Source of the DNA: Typhlomys cinereus
Taxonomy: Eukaryota; Chordata; Mammalia; Rodentia; Platacanthomyidae
Length of the DNA stretch: 64,000 nt
Direction of reading: 5' to 3'
Assembly: GCA_023101885.1 (NCBI GenBank)
Contig: JALPQD010000293.1
Span: 1,097,861-1,161,860 of the forward strand
In this document: piece after piece, positions 24,866-38,223 of the stretch
Position numbering within the stretch: position 1 is the first letter of the stretch
How the letters are laid out: each line of letters opens with the position of its first letter
Translations under genes and position numbers: made by a program
Notes under the pieces: model-generated
Told to the model about the DNA's origin: nothing
What the model saw: only the letters and a program-made list of their open reading frames with translations
Database searches by the model: none

Positions 24866-25204
24866 ATACGCTATGGGCTATATATTTGTGGCCCACAGAT
24901 TCACATGCTAAATTTCTATATGATGCTAGTATGTTATGGTGTCTTTGAGAAGTAATCAGATGTAAATGAAGTCACAAGTGTAAAGGTTTGAGGCAAGAAG
25001 AACATCCTCACAGGAACAGGAAGACAATGAGTGTTGAGTTGCCCCCTCTGTCATGTGAAAATGCTGGGTGAAGCCAGCCTTATCCAGCTAGAAAGACAAC
25101 AATTCCTTGACCTTGGACTTCCACATCAATGAGAAAACTCCAGAAAATAAACATGCTGTTTAAGCAACCAGTCTCTAGTAAATTTTGTTATAACAGATTG
25201 AGTG
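24866..25204 (+). mobile_element. MLT1-like LTR (ERVL-MaLR remnant)
   Basis: TACGCTATGGGCTATATATT, GAGAAGTAATCAGATGTAAA and CTCCAGAAAATAAACATGCT are recognisable. GTTTAAGCAACCAGTCTCTA and TTTTGTTATAACAGATTGAG follow in the order of the MLT1 LTR, including its polyadenylation region. It is an old non-coding remnant with no internal genes. Confidence 0.7.
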
Positions 25205-26013
25205 GGAACAAAAAGAAAGGAAACAATATTTTAAAATTTAAGAATGCCCAAAGCGTTATTTCTTTTATTTGTGGGAGTTGATGGGAACTTGATTTACATG
25301 CAGTCTCATAACTTTTTCCTACTGCAGCCTATTTTCTAAGACATAAACCATAGGTGTCTCTTATTTATTTACTTTTTTTACTTAAGGAAGCAGATATAGG
25401 AGGGTTAAGTGAATTACTAGCCTCAAAGGCACTAAGGAATAGAGCTAAGAGATTCCGAGATCTTCCATCTCCATCAAAATTCCCTTTCCTCAGAAAAATG
25501 CAGTGAGGCAGGAAGTGAGGTGCAATGAAGCAGAATGTCCCCAGCAAATAATTGAGCAGATGGGTAAGAATATAGCACTATAGCTATTACTTTTAAATAT
25601 TGTATAACTAGAAATATTGAAGTTCAATGAACCATCTACAAACAAAGAGAATGGAGAACAGAAAGACCAGATAATATCTAAATGGTCACAGCTCCTGAAG
25701 TGAAGCGTCTAGTGCTCCAGATTCCTCCAGTAACCTAAAAAAAATCTGCTTAAATTTATTATGATGCTACAAAGTGATCTTCTCAAAGAGTAGCACAACT
25801 GACTACTTTTGTCAACCAATGCACATTTGTTTTACATCAAAGATGTAAAGTAAACATAAATAAATGATGTTTGTTAAGGATATAGGTTGGGGGAGCTTGA
25901 TTATCTTTAGTTAGCCAAATGCTCATGGATTAATTTCAGTGCTTCTAACATCTGTACCTATGGAGTATTAGAGTTAATCTTAGCTTAAGATACATGACAG
26001 ACAGTTAAAGAAA

Positions 26014-26014
<1 letters not shown>

Positions 26015-26054
<40 letters not shown>

Positions 26055-26115
26055 CGAAAGAGGAAGAGAGAGAGAGAGAGAGAGAAAGAGGAGATAGAGA
26101 GACAGAGGAGAGACA
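26015..26115. repeat. Compound (TG)n-(GA)n microsatellite
   Basis: TG to about 26054, then GA to about 26115. Confidence 0.95.
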
Positions 26116-26594
26116 GCCCATTCATTTCACTTTCACATTATTGTCATTTTAGACTTTTTCGTTTTTATCAGGAGTCTCAGACAAAATTTAAGGTATAGTT
26201 TGTAGTTTTCATGGAGAACAAAAAAGAAACTAGATTTTGTTCACAATCTGCTCTGAACTAATTATATTAAGCTACCTGGTGCTTTTTGTTTTTTTTGGTC
26301 ATATTGCTCTCTGTCAAAGGAGGACAATGGGTATGGACTTAAAGGAGAAACTTTCCTGGGGTTGGTTTTGAATATTACATCCTTCTTGGAAGGGCCAGAC
26401 AAGCCTTTACTCTTTCCCCAGTTTGAAGGTACCTAGACTACAATGTTACTGTGGCATTCTCTAGTGTAAGAGTTTCATTGTTATTGTAGGCAACTATTTT
26501 CATTTTGGCCTAGGTGGGCAGGGACTACACTGAAGTTTTAAGAGTCGCATCTACCCTCGAATTAGTGCATACCCATGAATTCTGATAATATTAA

Positions 26595-26605
26595 GAGATG
26601 AGTTT

Positions 26606-26647
<42 letters not shown>

Positions 26648-26890
26648 TATGTGTGTGTGTGTGTGCCTATGTCCATGCCACAGTGAACATGTGCAAGTCT
26701 GAGGACAGCCTCAAAGATGGCGCTACTCACTGTCATCTTGTTTGCAATAAGTTTCTTCACTAATGCTTTACAAGGTGAATTGACCTTGAAGACAAATGAT
26801 GTTAATGTGTCCAGAAATTAAGTTGTATTTGGGACCCAAATTCGGTCCTCAGGCTTGTTTGGCAAGCAATTTTACCCATTTAGCCTTCTC
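26595..26890 (-). mobile_element. Diverged B3-like SINE with (TG)n
   Basis: A (TG)n tract (26606-26666) is followed by GTCCATGCCACAGTGAACAT and GCAAGTCTGAGGACAGCC. Further on come TTCGGTCCTCAGGCTTG and GGCAAGCAATTTTACCCATT, the complement of a B3 body and head. Intervening sequence is poorly matched. Confidence 0.55.
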
Positions 26891-28282
26891 TCCAAACTCC
26901 AGGTATCATTAGCCTGATGTTCCTTGTGAAATATAGCCCCGAATAAGTAATAAATGTATGCTACTATTCGTGAAGAACTTGTTCGGTTCACTAAATCACA
27001 GGCCAGAAACTTATGCAATGAAATGAGAGAGTGATCTACAAGGAACTTTAGGTTGCAGTTATGGCAAATGCTCCCTGTCCTGCTCAAAGAACTGGGTCAG
27101 GGAAAGGCAGAGCTGGAAACAAAGTTGCCATACTCTACTTATGCTACCCACAAGGATGGCTGGGCCATCTGAAAATCCAGGACTTGAACTGTGCCAGAAT
27201 GTTCATTCTTGCTTTAATGCCAAGAAATTGTTTTGCCCACATAAATGGTCTGCAAAATGAACACCAAAACCACAAAATGGAGTTGACTAGCTTTTAGGTA
27301 AGTGCCCAACTTGCCTCCCAAAGCATAACCTGAAATCCCTAGACTCCAGACAACTCTGCTGACATCAATCAGGGTGCTCCTTCTCCCCTGAGAAAAGAGG
27401 TGATCTCTTAGAGGCACAAAAAAGCCATGGTGCCCTACCCTTCACTTTAAAAATTACATTTAATTTATAGTAAAAAGAGCTCATAACTTATGAATTACTT
27501 GTCAGTAACATCATCTATACTGTATATTAAGATATATACATGCTGAAAGCCATCGTTCTTTGTCTGTATCCTTGGTTCTTTAGCATACACTGTCAATACT
27601 GGCTGGTACAAAATCCAAAACCTGATTAGGTAGGTCCCTGACTGTGTTGCCATGTGACTTGTGTAACATACTGCCTTGTCTTATTGTTTGCCAGTCAGGA
27701 GTCCAAAATCTAAGATTTGTGCTGTCTTCAACAATTTAATAATTTTCTTTGCATCAGAAATACTGTACATTGAACTTTTTCCACATGTAATTCATTACTT
27801 GTAAGTTATTTGATGAATGATTTTAAATTCTATTTGAAATATCAAACGTGAATTAGGAAGTGGAATAACTGAATGGAAAAAGTGGATTTTGAGTAGCACC
27901 CTGACACACCTATTACACTTTAGAGATAGGCCCACGACAGATTAGCTGATTGACCTCAGCTCTACATGCATTGTCAAAAGAATGTCCAGATTCCTGACTT
28001 ATTTGTATTACTTGAACCCAAATTCTTGAGTGGTCTGACCAAACCAGAGAACATTCTTTGATCTCACACTTTTACCCATGTTTTTTACTTGTCAATACAT
28101 AACACTATTCTGCATGCATTTCTACACAGCTTTCTCTGTTCAGCTCAGCAGAATCAGGCACGCCTACAAGCATCTCAATACTCAACACATTTTAGAGGCA
28201 ATGTTCAAGAGATGTGTTTTTCATGCACTTATACTTTTCAACATGGGTTCAAATGTAGATGCTATCATCATTTTATTTTTTA

Positions 28283-28420
28283 TTAAAAATAAAATACTTC
28301 TACTAATCCAGCATTATGATTAATTTAGAATAATGTTATCTTAAATATACATTTTTGATGATGATTTCCACTGTTAAATACAGAGAATTGTTGGTGTATT
28401 TACATAATAAAGCATAACAC
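28283..28420. repeat. Unidentified dispersed repeat, copy B
   Basis: Has ATAAAATACTTCTACT, GATTAATTTAGAATAATG, GATGATTTCCACTG and GAATTGTTGGTGTATTT, collinear with the copy at 22735 in the same orientation. Confidence 0.55.
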
Positions 28421-29479
28421 AGTAGCATTCACAGTAGGAAAAGCTTGAATTTTGGTGACTGTGCCAATCTAGATTCTGAAGTAAGTTTTGAAATTAGACC
28501 ATCTAAATTCTAATTCTTTGCAACAGCTGCCACTTCAGTCTTAGATTTTACACTATTTATTTTTGCTTATTTATTACTAAGAGAATTCAATATAAAAATG
28601 AAAACAAAATTATCAATAGGTCAATATTTACTTAATTTAACTAGGATAAAACAATAATATTATTTTTATACTTTTTAGAGTAGAGAACTGTGTGGACTTT
28701 GAACTGCCACATGTGAGAGACACCCAGATGAAAGGGAGAATCATACAATAAAGTAAGCCAGCAGGGACCTTCAGGGGATGAAATTCACAATGGTCTCTGG
28801 GATTGAAAGTCAGATATAGTTGGATGGAAATGTGAGAAGACAATTTGTTTAGGTTTTAGAGACAATTAGTCCTGTATAACACAAGGCAGTAACACATTAA
28901 TTCTACATACCATTTTGATAGCTATCTGCCTCTAGTACTACATTTCAAATACATGAAGAACATAAATGAAACATCTCTATCATGTCTCAGTCTCTTAAAA
29001 ACCTAATTAATTAGGTGATTAATTTGATTGCATTAATTCAACTGACTGTTGAGCATGAGCATTTTGATGGTTGTTTCTGCAAACCTTTTACCTGAAAACC
29101 GTATGGATGATAGGCAGGTACATTTTACTAACAAGCTGAGTCACAGCCCTATGGACTAAATATTGTGAAAGTGAGTTTGACAACATTTCTGTGATTGAGA
29201 TATAAATTCTTAAAAGGCAAGCAGACATTCACCCTTATGCATAAATTTATGCCCTATGCATAACTGCCACATTTTAAGATCATTAAATTACCCTTAACAT
29301 CCTATTAAATCCAGTTGAATTAAAGAGAAAAAATAAAAGTGACATCTTAAAATTATGAAAATTTAAAACTGGTCCACATTTCATCTCTGGTTGATGTGAT
29401 CTAATTATTCTATTCTTAATTATTATGAGTCATATAGCACTTATCCTGTTTGTACTTAAAATTGTATTTTGTGCCAAAC

Positions 29480-29640
29480 AGTGGCTTTAGTATTGGGACA
29501 GCCCAACCTAATATGTTCTTGTAGCATATTAATCAGTCATAGACTGCACGGCCACAGATTGCCATGGTTGTATTGCAATAAAACTTTATTTATAGAAGCA
29601 GATAGCTAGCTTTGTAAACTGTACTTTTCAGGGCTCTGTA
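29480..29640 (+). mobile_element. hAT-like (Charlie/MER5-type) DNA transposon remnant
   Basis: GCAATAAAACTTTATTTATA and GTAAACTGTACTTTTCAGGG resemble the end of mammalian hAT-Charlie non-autonomous elements. No transposase frame. Confidence 0.4.
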
Positions 29641-31209
29641 AGATACACATATAGATGAATTAGAAATCTTTAAATTTCTTTACATGGAGAAAGTAACAGA
29701 AAATTATTCAAGGGTGTAAAGCAATTTGAGTTTTAGATTCATTCCTCCCCTTTAATTCAAACATAACCCTAAATATCTTAAATATGTTAACTCATTATTC
29801 CATGACAGCCTTCTTTTCATAAAATATGAATTAGTATTGAAAACAATTTGAATTAAGAAGCATTTTTAAGAGACATAAATCTATTGGAGGTCTTTTCACT
29901 TTTAAAATCGGAAATGCATTAATTCCTTTATTTTTCCTCAATTTGAAGCTTTCGCTTCAAAGTTTAATATTTGTGTATGTGTGTCCAAAAATAGGTTTCT
30001 ATCTATATTAGCATTTCCAGGTGTTAACAGGCTTATTTGACAGTACACAGAGCCTGAAGTAGGAGGCAGGTTCCTGTGGGGAGCTGGATGCCAACCTTGC
30101 TAGTGTGACAAGACATGAAGCCAGAAGAGCCAGCACGAGCAGCCTGCCCAATGCCTGAGTCATGGTCCTGGCAGCAGCCAGTAAATGACCGGAGGATGTG
30201 TTTCTGGGGTTGCAATTATGACACCCTCAGCCTGTCATTGGACATTGCTATTAGCTCTGGTTTTAAAATGAACTCTTTAAAAATAATCAGATATTTAAAA
30301 ACAATCACATTATCACAGTATTAAATAAATTGTTCAGTAGATGTCTCTAGTTTATCTTCCTCAATTTTTATATAAGCTGCTAGTGTGGAATACTTTTTGT
30401 GTTTATTTCTCCTATGAGTCAGCTGGAAATTTAATTGCAAATTGAAATTAGACATGTAAATCACACTTCCAGACTTCTCTTTTCCTACTGCCTACGTTAC
30501 CAGGGGCAAAGCACATATATATATAAATTTCAGACTTGACAGAAGTTGAATTCATGTCATGCTTTTTCAACATGAAGATCCTGCTGCTAGGGAGAGAGGA
30601 ACACCAACCCAGTGCAGGGCCCTTGTGAGCCGGGCGTGATCTTGTAAGTCTCATATTGTCAAAATCAGCCCTAATTAGGAGTATAAATTCTGTGTTCATT
30701 TATTTGGAAGCATCCTTTCCAAAGCTATAGATTCAGGAACGTACTCATGAGGCTGCAGGCAAACTCATCCATGAAAGAGGCACAGTAGACTTTCCTTCCC
30801 CACGCTTTGTTCATTTAGTGACCAGGCCTCTGGGGTACCAAAGAGGTGGTCGCAGGTTTGTTTTGCCAGTGAGACTCAGCTCCAGTCATGAACAGACCAG
30901 TCTCCCTGGGAACCAGAAGCCAGAGGGCCAATCAAGTCTTGTAAAGCCTCCCTCATCTCTATCTCTCCTCAAGTCCTTTTCTATTAAAAAATATGGTGAG
31001 GAAATAATTTACAAACAGACATTAAACTAGGTTTGTCAATTATTCAAAAACTGAATACTGGACAAAGAAAGACACTTTCTAAACTTTTAAAAATCCACTG
31101 AAGAAATCAGTCAAGTTCCTTTCCTTTTTTTTAGTTGCTAGGTCTTCCTTTCTATTTTTGATTTTTGCTTTCTAAAATGTAATTTTTTGTTTTAGTTAAG
31201 CTAAACTTT

Positions 31210-31370
31210 TTCAAAATCTTACATCCACAAGGTAATAGCTATGTGACTTTGAGCCTAGACCTCGCATTCACAAGCCTCAGTTAGCACTCTTGTCTGAAAA
31301 CATGCTAATAATAGAAATAGATGTTATTCATTTCAGCACTTAAAGCAGCATCTGTCTTATAGCAGGTTCT
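31210..31370 (+). mobile_element. MIR-like SINE
   Basis: AGCTATGTGACTTTGAGCCT, AAGCCTCAGTTAGCACTCTT and GTCTGAAAACATGCTAATAA match the order of the MIR central and 3' region. Diverged. Confidence 0.5.
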
Positions 31371-33267
31371 CATCCCAAAGATGATGATGTTCTGCCATTT
31401 GTTATCATCTCCTCAATAGATTTCAGCTGCGATGAAAATATGCTCCATCCTCTTGTTTTTGCCATGAACACAACCATTGAGAAGTCTTTCTTGAAAAAAG
31501 GTATATTTGTTCAGATTGTCTATGATTACTTTAATGACATATGGAAATACTCTTGAAATTAATTTAAGGTACCAAGAGGTCCAGGGACATGTTTGCCATT
31601 TACCAAGATCACAATAATTTTATTCTATTAGTCTAAAAACAAGCTTGCTTATTTGTAGAGGCCTCACTTCCTGCACCAATGGCTGAATGGCATAAGTCTG
31701 GGAAGATGAATAAATAAATTTAGTTCATCTACCAAAACCTTTAGGAGTCTTTAGTTTGGATATTGGTTGTACCCATTTATGACAGACCAGGATAAATATC
31801 TCAGATATAAACACTTTACAATGTGAAAAATATATAGTTTAAGAAATGTAATTTACCTTTCAAATACATAATTATATTTACAACACAGTAAAAATGATCA
31901 CAGGTTAAACAAATATATTGCCCAAAAAATGTTCAAAATAACTCTCCCTAATTCTAATCTGGCTCAACTGGTAAGTTTACAAATATGTATACTAAAATTA
32001 GCCAATTATAAATGGAAGTAAAATTTGGACTGTGATTTTATTTTAAGGACAAGAAATTTCATTTCCAAGAAATGCTTATCACATAATAGGATATACAGAA
32101 AGGATAAAATTAAGTAATAAGGAGTTAATATGCTTTTACACAAATATTGTGAATTGCAGCTATATTTGTTGCTGACTTATATGACATTGATTTATATTAA
32201 AAATTATTTAAACTTGTTTTATGAAACACCTATACAAGAACAATCTTCTGAAAAAAAAACACAATACATGTACACAAGGATGAAGTCATTAAAAATAAAA
32301 AATTTCATATAGATAATAAACATAAATATTTTCATCTATGCAATGGACATTTCATAACAGACGTGATCTTAGTGACAAGCAAAGGATATTGGATTAAAAT
32401 ATAACATTTCCTGCCAGAGTACACTGCTGAACTAGTTACAGGTTAAGTGCTTGCCTTTGCATGATTCAAGAACAATGGTTAGATTTGCATTTTTCTTCCA
32501 TATCTTATGTACTTTTCCATATATAAGAGTAATTTACACCACTAAGTGCAAAATTAACTTTAATCCTCAGTTTGGGGGGAGGGTATTCTTACAATTTTTT
32601 CAAAAATAGAAAGCATTTCACTAAAAATAAAGGTTAGTTGTTCCTTTGTTGAGTTTTTCATTTTTCTTTGATTAAGAAGCAATGATGTTTGGATATTTGT
32701 GTTTAGGTATCTATTGTAGCTCTTCTAGACCAACTTATTAAAGAAAGTAGACTTCAAGGGATAAGATCATAAATACATTTGCAAAGTTGTTTCATTTGTT
32801 TGCTGATATCCAAATTAGGCAATGGGAAAGCAGCACTTGGCAAGTTATAAGCTCATTACCTAAGAATTACAAGGATAACATAAAATGTTTCCAAGGGATG
32901 ATGTAATGGCTTGTTAAATCTTTCTTTACTTGAATTTCAATATTGCAGTAACAGATTGTTACAGATATTTTTATAGCTATCATTAATTATTAAGCTAATA
33001 AAGTTTAGTCACTGACTTTAGTACTTTGATTTCATTTGACCAGTTATTTTAGCAATTGGAAAAAATATTTGGTTGATGTTACTCTTGAATCAGAATTCTG
33101 AGAAATACATCGCCCACCTTCCTCTTCTAGAAGTGCTCTAAAATAGTGGTAAGCTAGTTAAAGCAATGACTGCCAGAAAGAAAAATCTCATGACAAATTA
33201 ATTTAGTTTCTCACAGGACAGCAGGTGGAGGCTCCTCAGAGCCTCTCTATTAGGTGCTGATTAAGAG

Positions 33268-33708
33268 TGTCATAGTTAGATACAGGCTGTTAACTTGACA
33301 GTTGAGGATTTGAGCTCTGGGCACATTTAAAGAGAATCAATAGTTGATCTAAGTCCAGAGCAAACCTGCAGGAGATTGTCTGGTTGACCAGAAGGCCCAG
33401 CCCATAGTGGATGGGGCTGGTCCCTGAGCAAGTGAATAAAATGGAGGGCACTGTTTGAGAAAGTTGGCAACCTTCTTATGCTTGGCCAGATGTGCTGGTC
33501 TGGCAAGCAAGGATGTCTGTCTTTCAGACATTGTGTGGATATGGTGTAGCCAGTTACTTCAGACTATTGGTGCTCGTGTGGACTCTCCTATCAAGCTGTA
33601 AAAGCAATTGTAATTGGACCATCATAAGAGAAATTAAAAACACCTTGCTTCCTTAAGCTGTTTTATCATGATTTTATCAGCAACCATGCACACATACTGC
33701 AACACAGG
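33268..33708 (+). mobile_element. URR1-like rodent repeat
   Basis: TGAGCTCTGGGCACATTTAA, AGAAGGCCCAGCCCATAGTG, CTGAGCAAGTGAATAAAATG and GGACTCTCCTATCAAGCTGT, then TTGCTTCCTTAAGCTGTTTT, follow the same order as the copy at 20515. Confidence 0.6.
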
Positions 33709-35284
33709 GTGAACGTATGTCTCCTGACTAGCTACAGTCACTGAGAACTCATACCAGCACATCTAAAAACCTTATTATCCGTTCCAATTTTGTTTGTTTC
33801 CCAACATCTGTCCCACTGATACCACTTGCCAGCTTTCAGCTGAGAAAACAGATACTAGTGATAAATTGTGGAAGGATTTGTTTTTACATATCTGTGTTTC
33901 AAATCTTTTCTTTTCTATGGGCTCAGGAGCCCAGCAGTGCTTTACTATATATAGTAATAAAACGTAAGATAACAATAAATTTGACTTTGAAATGTTGTAT
34001 GTGATGTTCAACTCCAGGCCATAATGTTTATAATATGTTTCCAAATGTAAATCACAGGTAAAAACATTGGTATATCATAGCCTTTATGTATAAGAAAACA
34101 CATTTATACAATGTGCTAATATGTTGAATAGAGTGCATAAAGTATGGATTGTTAAAAAGTCTCTTCTGTAGTGACTGAAATCATAGACTACTTCTAAATA
34201 TTTTCTGTTTCAGGCAGTCTTCAAATATGATTACTATTTCTAATTGGGAACCAAATGTTGTATTACAAAATACTCACTATAAAAATTCTTCAGGTAAAAC
34301 AAAATGGAAAAGCATGTATTGGATGCCAAGAAATATGAAATGTATGTTAATGTACAGCTAACTGTAGTTATATTATTATAAATAATAGTGGATTGATTTC
34401 ACATATGTTTTAATGGAACATTTATTTTTATATACTTTGAAACAAAGAGAAAAATCACAAGATAAAAATGGGAAGTAGAGGTAATGAACAAATAAAAAAC
34501 TTAAATGTTACCACAACCTTACTAGCAAATACTACAGATTTTGAAGGATATAACTAGAGGACTATGGAAAAGCAATTTTGTTATAATAATTCCTTGACAA
34601 TTTCATAATTAATGCTTGAGGAACTTTAAAACAGGATACGGTGTCTGTTGTTTCTCTTTTTTCTCCAATTGCTGAAAGACAAAATATTAATCTGTGTATG
34701 TTAGACAAGAGCTTTCCTCTGACATTAGCCCTCAGTTCCATACTGATTATTTCTTACTGGGTATGGGCTGAGAATTTTACTAAGTGGATGATGTAGTTTG
34801 AAGAACTGGGAAAATATTAGTTTTGAGAATAACATTTCTCAGTTGAATCACTGAACTAAATTTTCAGAAATAATACAGTTGAGATTTTATATAGGTCTAT
34901 TTGAATGTTTTTGAATTTTAATAACCTTCCATGTTGCATTCATAATTCATGCATATGCTTATTGTCATTGTTATTTTTATTATTTTTACAGTGATATAAT
35001 TGCCATGGTTCAGGATGCTCTGCCTATACTAATACTCTTCAAGGTGAACATATTTGCATTTTAAAAAGTGATTTAATGATCTTATCAAGTAATTTATTTT
35101 ATAGTTAATGGAAATTTTTCCAAATTCATAAAAATCTTTAGCAGCAATATTGTATTTACAGTGTGTTAGTTTTATAATATTTGGGTTTCAGTTTTCATGT
35201 GAATACTACTACACCCATTTTCATACAATGTGAAATATTTCAGAATTTCTCAGATTCTATAGCAGTGCATGTGTAGTTACACTG

Positions 35285-35550
35285 TGAATTTCTTGTGTGT
35301 GTGTGTGTGTCTGTGTGTTTGTGCGTGTGTAGAAGAGAGCACTTGCATGTGTGAGTGCCTGTGAGACCCAAGAATGAATTTGGGAATCATCCTTATTACT
35401 CCTTATTACTCCTTATAAGTCACTCCTTATTACTTTGCTCTTGGCTTCCAGGGCCAGAATTGCAGGTCATCATCATTCTCACCTGGTATTTTTATCTGTT
35501 ATTTGAATCAGATCCTTTTGCTTGTGAGGTAAAGGCTCTAAACAAAACGA
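35285..35550 (-). mobile_element. Diverged B4-like SINE with (TG)n
   Basis: A (TG)n stretch (35292-35332) precedes GGAATCATCCTTATTACTCC and GGTATTTTTATCTGTTATTT. The end is CTTTTGCTTGTGAGGTAAAG, resembling the complement of the B4 tRNA-like half. An 11-bp unit (CCTTATTACTC) is tandemly repeated near 35390-35430. Confidence 0.45.
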
Positions 35551-35589
35551 GAGTATCTCGGGAAAGCCTTTCCATCAGGCCGTATGTTC

Positions 35590-35756
35590 CTTTTCCCTCC
35601 TGCCCTTCCGTTCGTGCCGTCGTCTCCGTCATTTCTTTTCTTTCGTATTCTTTCTTTTTGCTTTTTTCTGCTTTCTTTCTTTCTTTCTTTCTTTTCTCTT
35701 TCTTTCTTTCTTTCTTCTCCTTCTCTCTTTCTCTCTTTCCTCTTCTCTTTTCTCTT

Positions 35757-35829
<73 letters not shown>
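35590..35829. repeat. (TTTC)n tract
   Basis: Pyrimidine-rich, with a pure TTTC block at its right end (about 35766-35829). Confidence 0.95.
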
Positions 35830-35830
35830 C

Positions 35831-35873
35831 TCAAATGCTGAAATATCAGGCATGTACCACTAGGCCTAGTTAC
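35831..35873 (-). mobile_element. B1 fragment
   Basis: CAAATGCTGAAATATCAGGC followed by ATGTACCACTAGGCC is the 5' end of a B1 in reverse orientation. It sits directly after the (TTTC)n tract. Confidence 0.6.
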
Positions 35874-38202
35874 AGAATATAATTCTTAAGCAATGATCAC
35901 TCTAATAAATATAAAAAACAGTCACTAGGTTTTCAAGTTTCACCAGTTTCAATGGTAATATCCATAAAATATTTTAGGTCTATATTTAAATCCAAGATAC
36001 CATAAATATAATAGAAAAATACAGAATTCCCTAAGCTGTACAAATGATAAATTTAAAACACAATTAGCAAAAGTAATCCAATATTAAGAGAATAAAATAA
36101 TTGTAATTTAAATATTTGTATATTTATTCCTTGTCATAAATTATCTTCACAATACATTTCATACCCATCTTGCTCTGTGCTTCCACTGACATGGTGACTT
36201 CTGAACACATTGATCATTTCAGTCTCTCTTCTTTAATGGCCCCAAGCATTCTCCTCCATCCTTGGGCAAAAGAACTTTGCCTGCTTGCATTATGTGCCAG
36301 TGATGGACACATAGCTAGTTTAATTCTCAAACTATTTTATGGCTATAGTTAAACTCTTTTTAATTAGTTTTGTGGGCAGCCTGTCTGACATCTCCTCTGT
36401 GAAGAGTGCAGTCTTGTCCCATGCTTTGATGCCAGTTGACTGAATGAAGAACAGTGGTCATCTCCCACCAAAGCTAAACTCTGTTTAGTAGCTCAGGGAG
36501 GACTTAATCTGAAAACTTTGCCTAATACGACAGTGATAAGTAATGAGTCCACTATATCCTTCTAGGATAGTTTAAACACTCAACACACAGAGGGAAATAG
36601 TGGAAGAGAAACAACAACAGAAACACTAAAAGGATATGCACAGCTCAGGAAATAACAGAAATATTCATGAGGGAGATGACATGTGAGCAGAGAGTATAAA
36701 TAAGTAGAAATTGTAAGCAAAGGAGAAAGAAGTCAGGTGAATGGACATGAGCAACAGAGATACCCAAGAGAACACAATTATTAATAAAACATGAACATGA
36801 ACTAGATGGTTGATATGGATGAAAGAGGGGTACTTATCCCTCACCCATTAACACAACAGGGTGTTTGTTGAGTGATCCCTAAGTCTTCAACACATTGAAA
36901 TACTTCAAGACTTGTCTGTCCTTTGAAATGATTTCATATTTCAATTAAGTCTTTGCAAGGGGTTTCATCAACTAAGATAATCTGAATGTATCTAATCCTT
37001 AGATTCCAAGAAAATTCAATCCAGTATAAATCAGTATAAACAACCACAGAACATTATTATATTTTCAAGTATGGGCTAGAAATGATCTTTAGGAATTGTG
37101 CTTACAAACTAGATGAGAAAGAGTAGCATAAGGAGCCTATTACTGTATGCTCAAACTTATATTCTCTTAAATGGTTACAGATACCTTTAAATGTTTAGTT
37201 AATATTGTTAACTGACATCGTAATATTTTTCTTCAGATATGATATTATGCCATCTAAAAATAATCAAATAAGCATGACTTGTTAGTTAGTGTGGACTGAA
37301 TTTACTTTTGCTGAAAAGAAGCCATGAATGATAATATTTCTCTGACAGATATGCATATATATTTACATAAGCTGATTTACATATATAAATAATCAAATCA
37401 TGAAACTTAAGGTCACCTAAGAAAAGAACTTCAAAAAGTAATCAATCAGAATTCAAGATCTCCAAAGGTCATCATGTTCTGCATTTTAAGTTGGGGCACC
37501 ATGTGCTCATGTAGATGTAAGTCAAGCTGCAATGCTTTGGCTCCCCTTGTCTTCCTAGTAGCTGAAAAACAGGGTCAGCACCTACTGACCAGTCATGCCA
37601 ACTGCTTCAGTAGACAGCAGACTCACACTTTCTGTCTAGTGATCTTTATGAAAAACTGAAGTTAAAAATGATGATATTTACTCCATATCATCAGTCAGGT
37701 AAGCAATTGGTAAGATGTAAGTCATTGATGACTTTCTCTGAATAAAATTGTTTAAATAAGAAGTCATTTGATAGGCAGTTTGGATCACTTCTGAATATTG
37801 TTTCCAGAATTAGAACCTGGTTTTTGAGTATTTGTTGATGGGGTTGATTCAAGAGAAGTTGACTCCCTATGAAAGAGAATCATTATAAACACAAAAGTAA
37901 AAAGACCATCCACTGCAAATATAGAAAGAAATAAAACAAACTGTATTGCTTCCTTTACAACTAACAAAACTCTAACTGTTTATCTCCCAATGAGAGGGCT
38001 GACAACAGAAGAATGGTTTTGACAGCAAACAGTACCTACCAGATATTTTTACTCTGATGTTATGAATCAATGGTGAACTGTTAAAATGTTACCACCCAGA
38101 GAAAGAGAGGGGTGGGGAGGAAGGAAAGGAGAATAAAAGAAGAAAGAAAATAAAAAGCTCAAAGGAATGAATGTGAATGAACAGAAACCAGTTCTTTCCA
38201 AA

Positions 38203-38223
38203 AATAAATAAATAAATAAATAA
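38203..38223. repeat. (AAAT)n
   Basis: Five AAAT units. Confidence 0.88.

Noticed and set aside
35355..35882. 175-codon frame rich in Phe/Ser/Leu
   Set aside because: Translation of a (TTTC)n tract and neighbouring SINE remnants.
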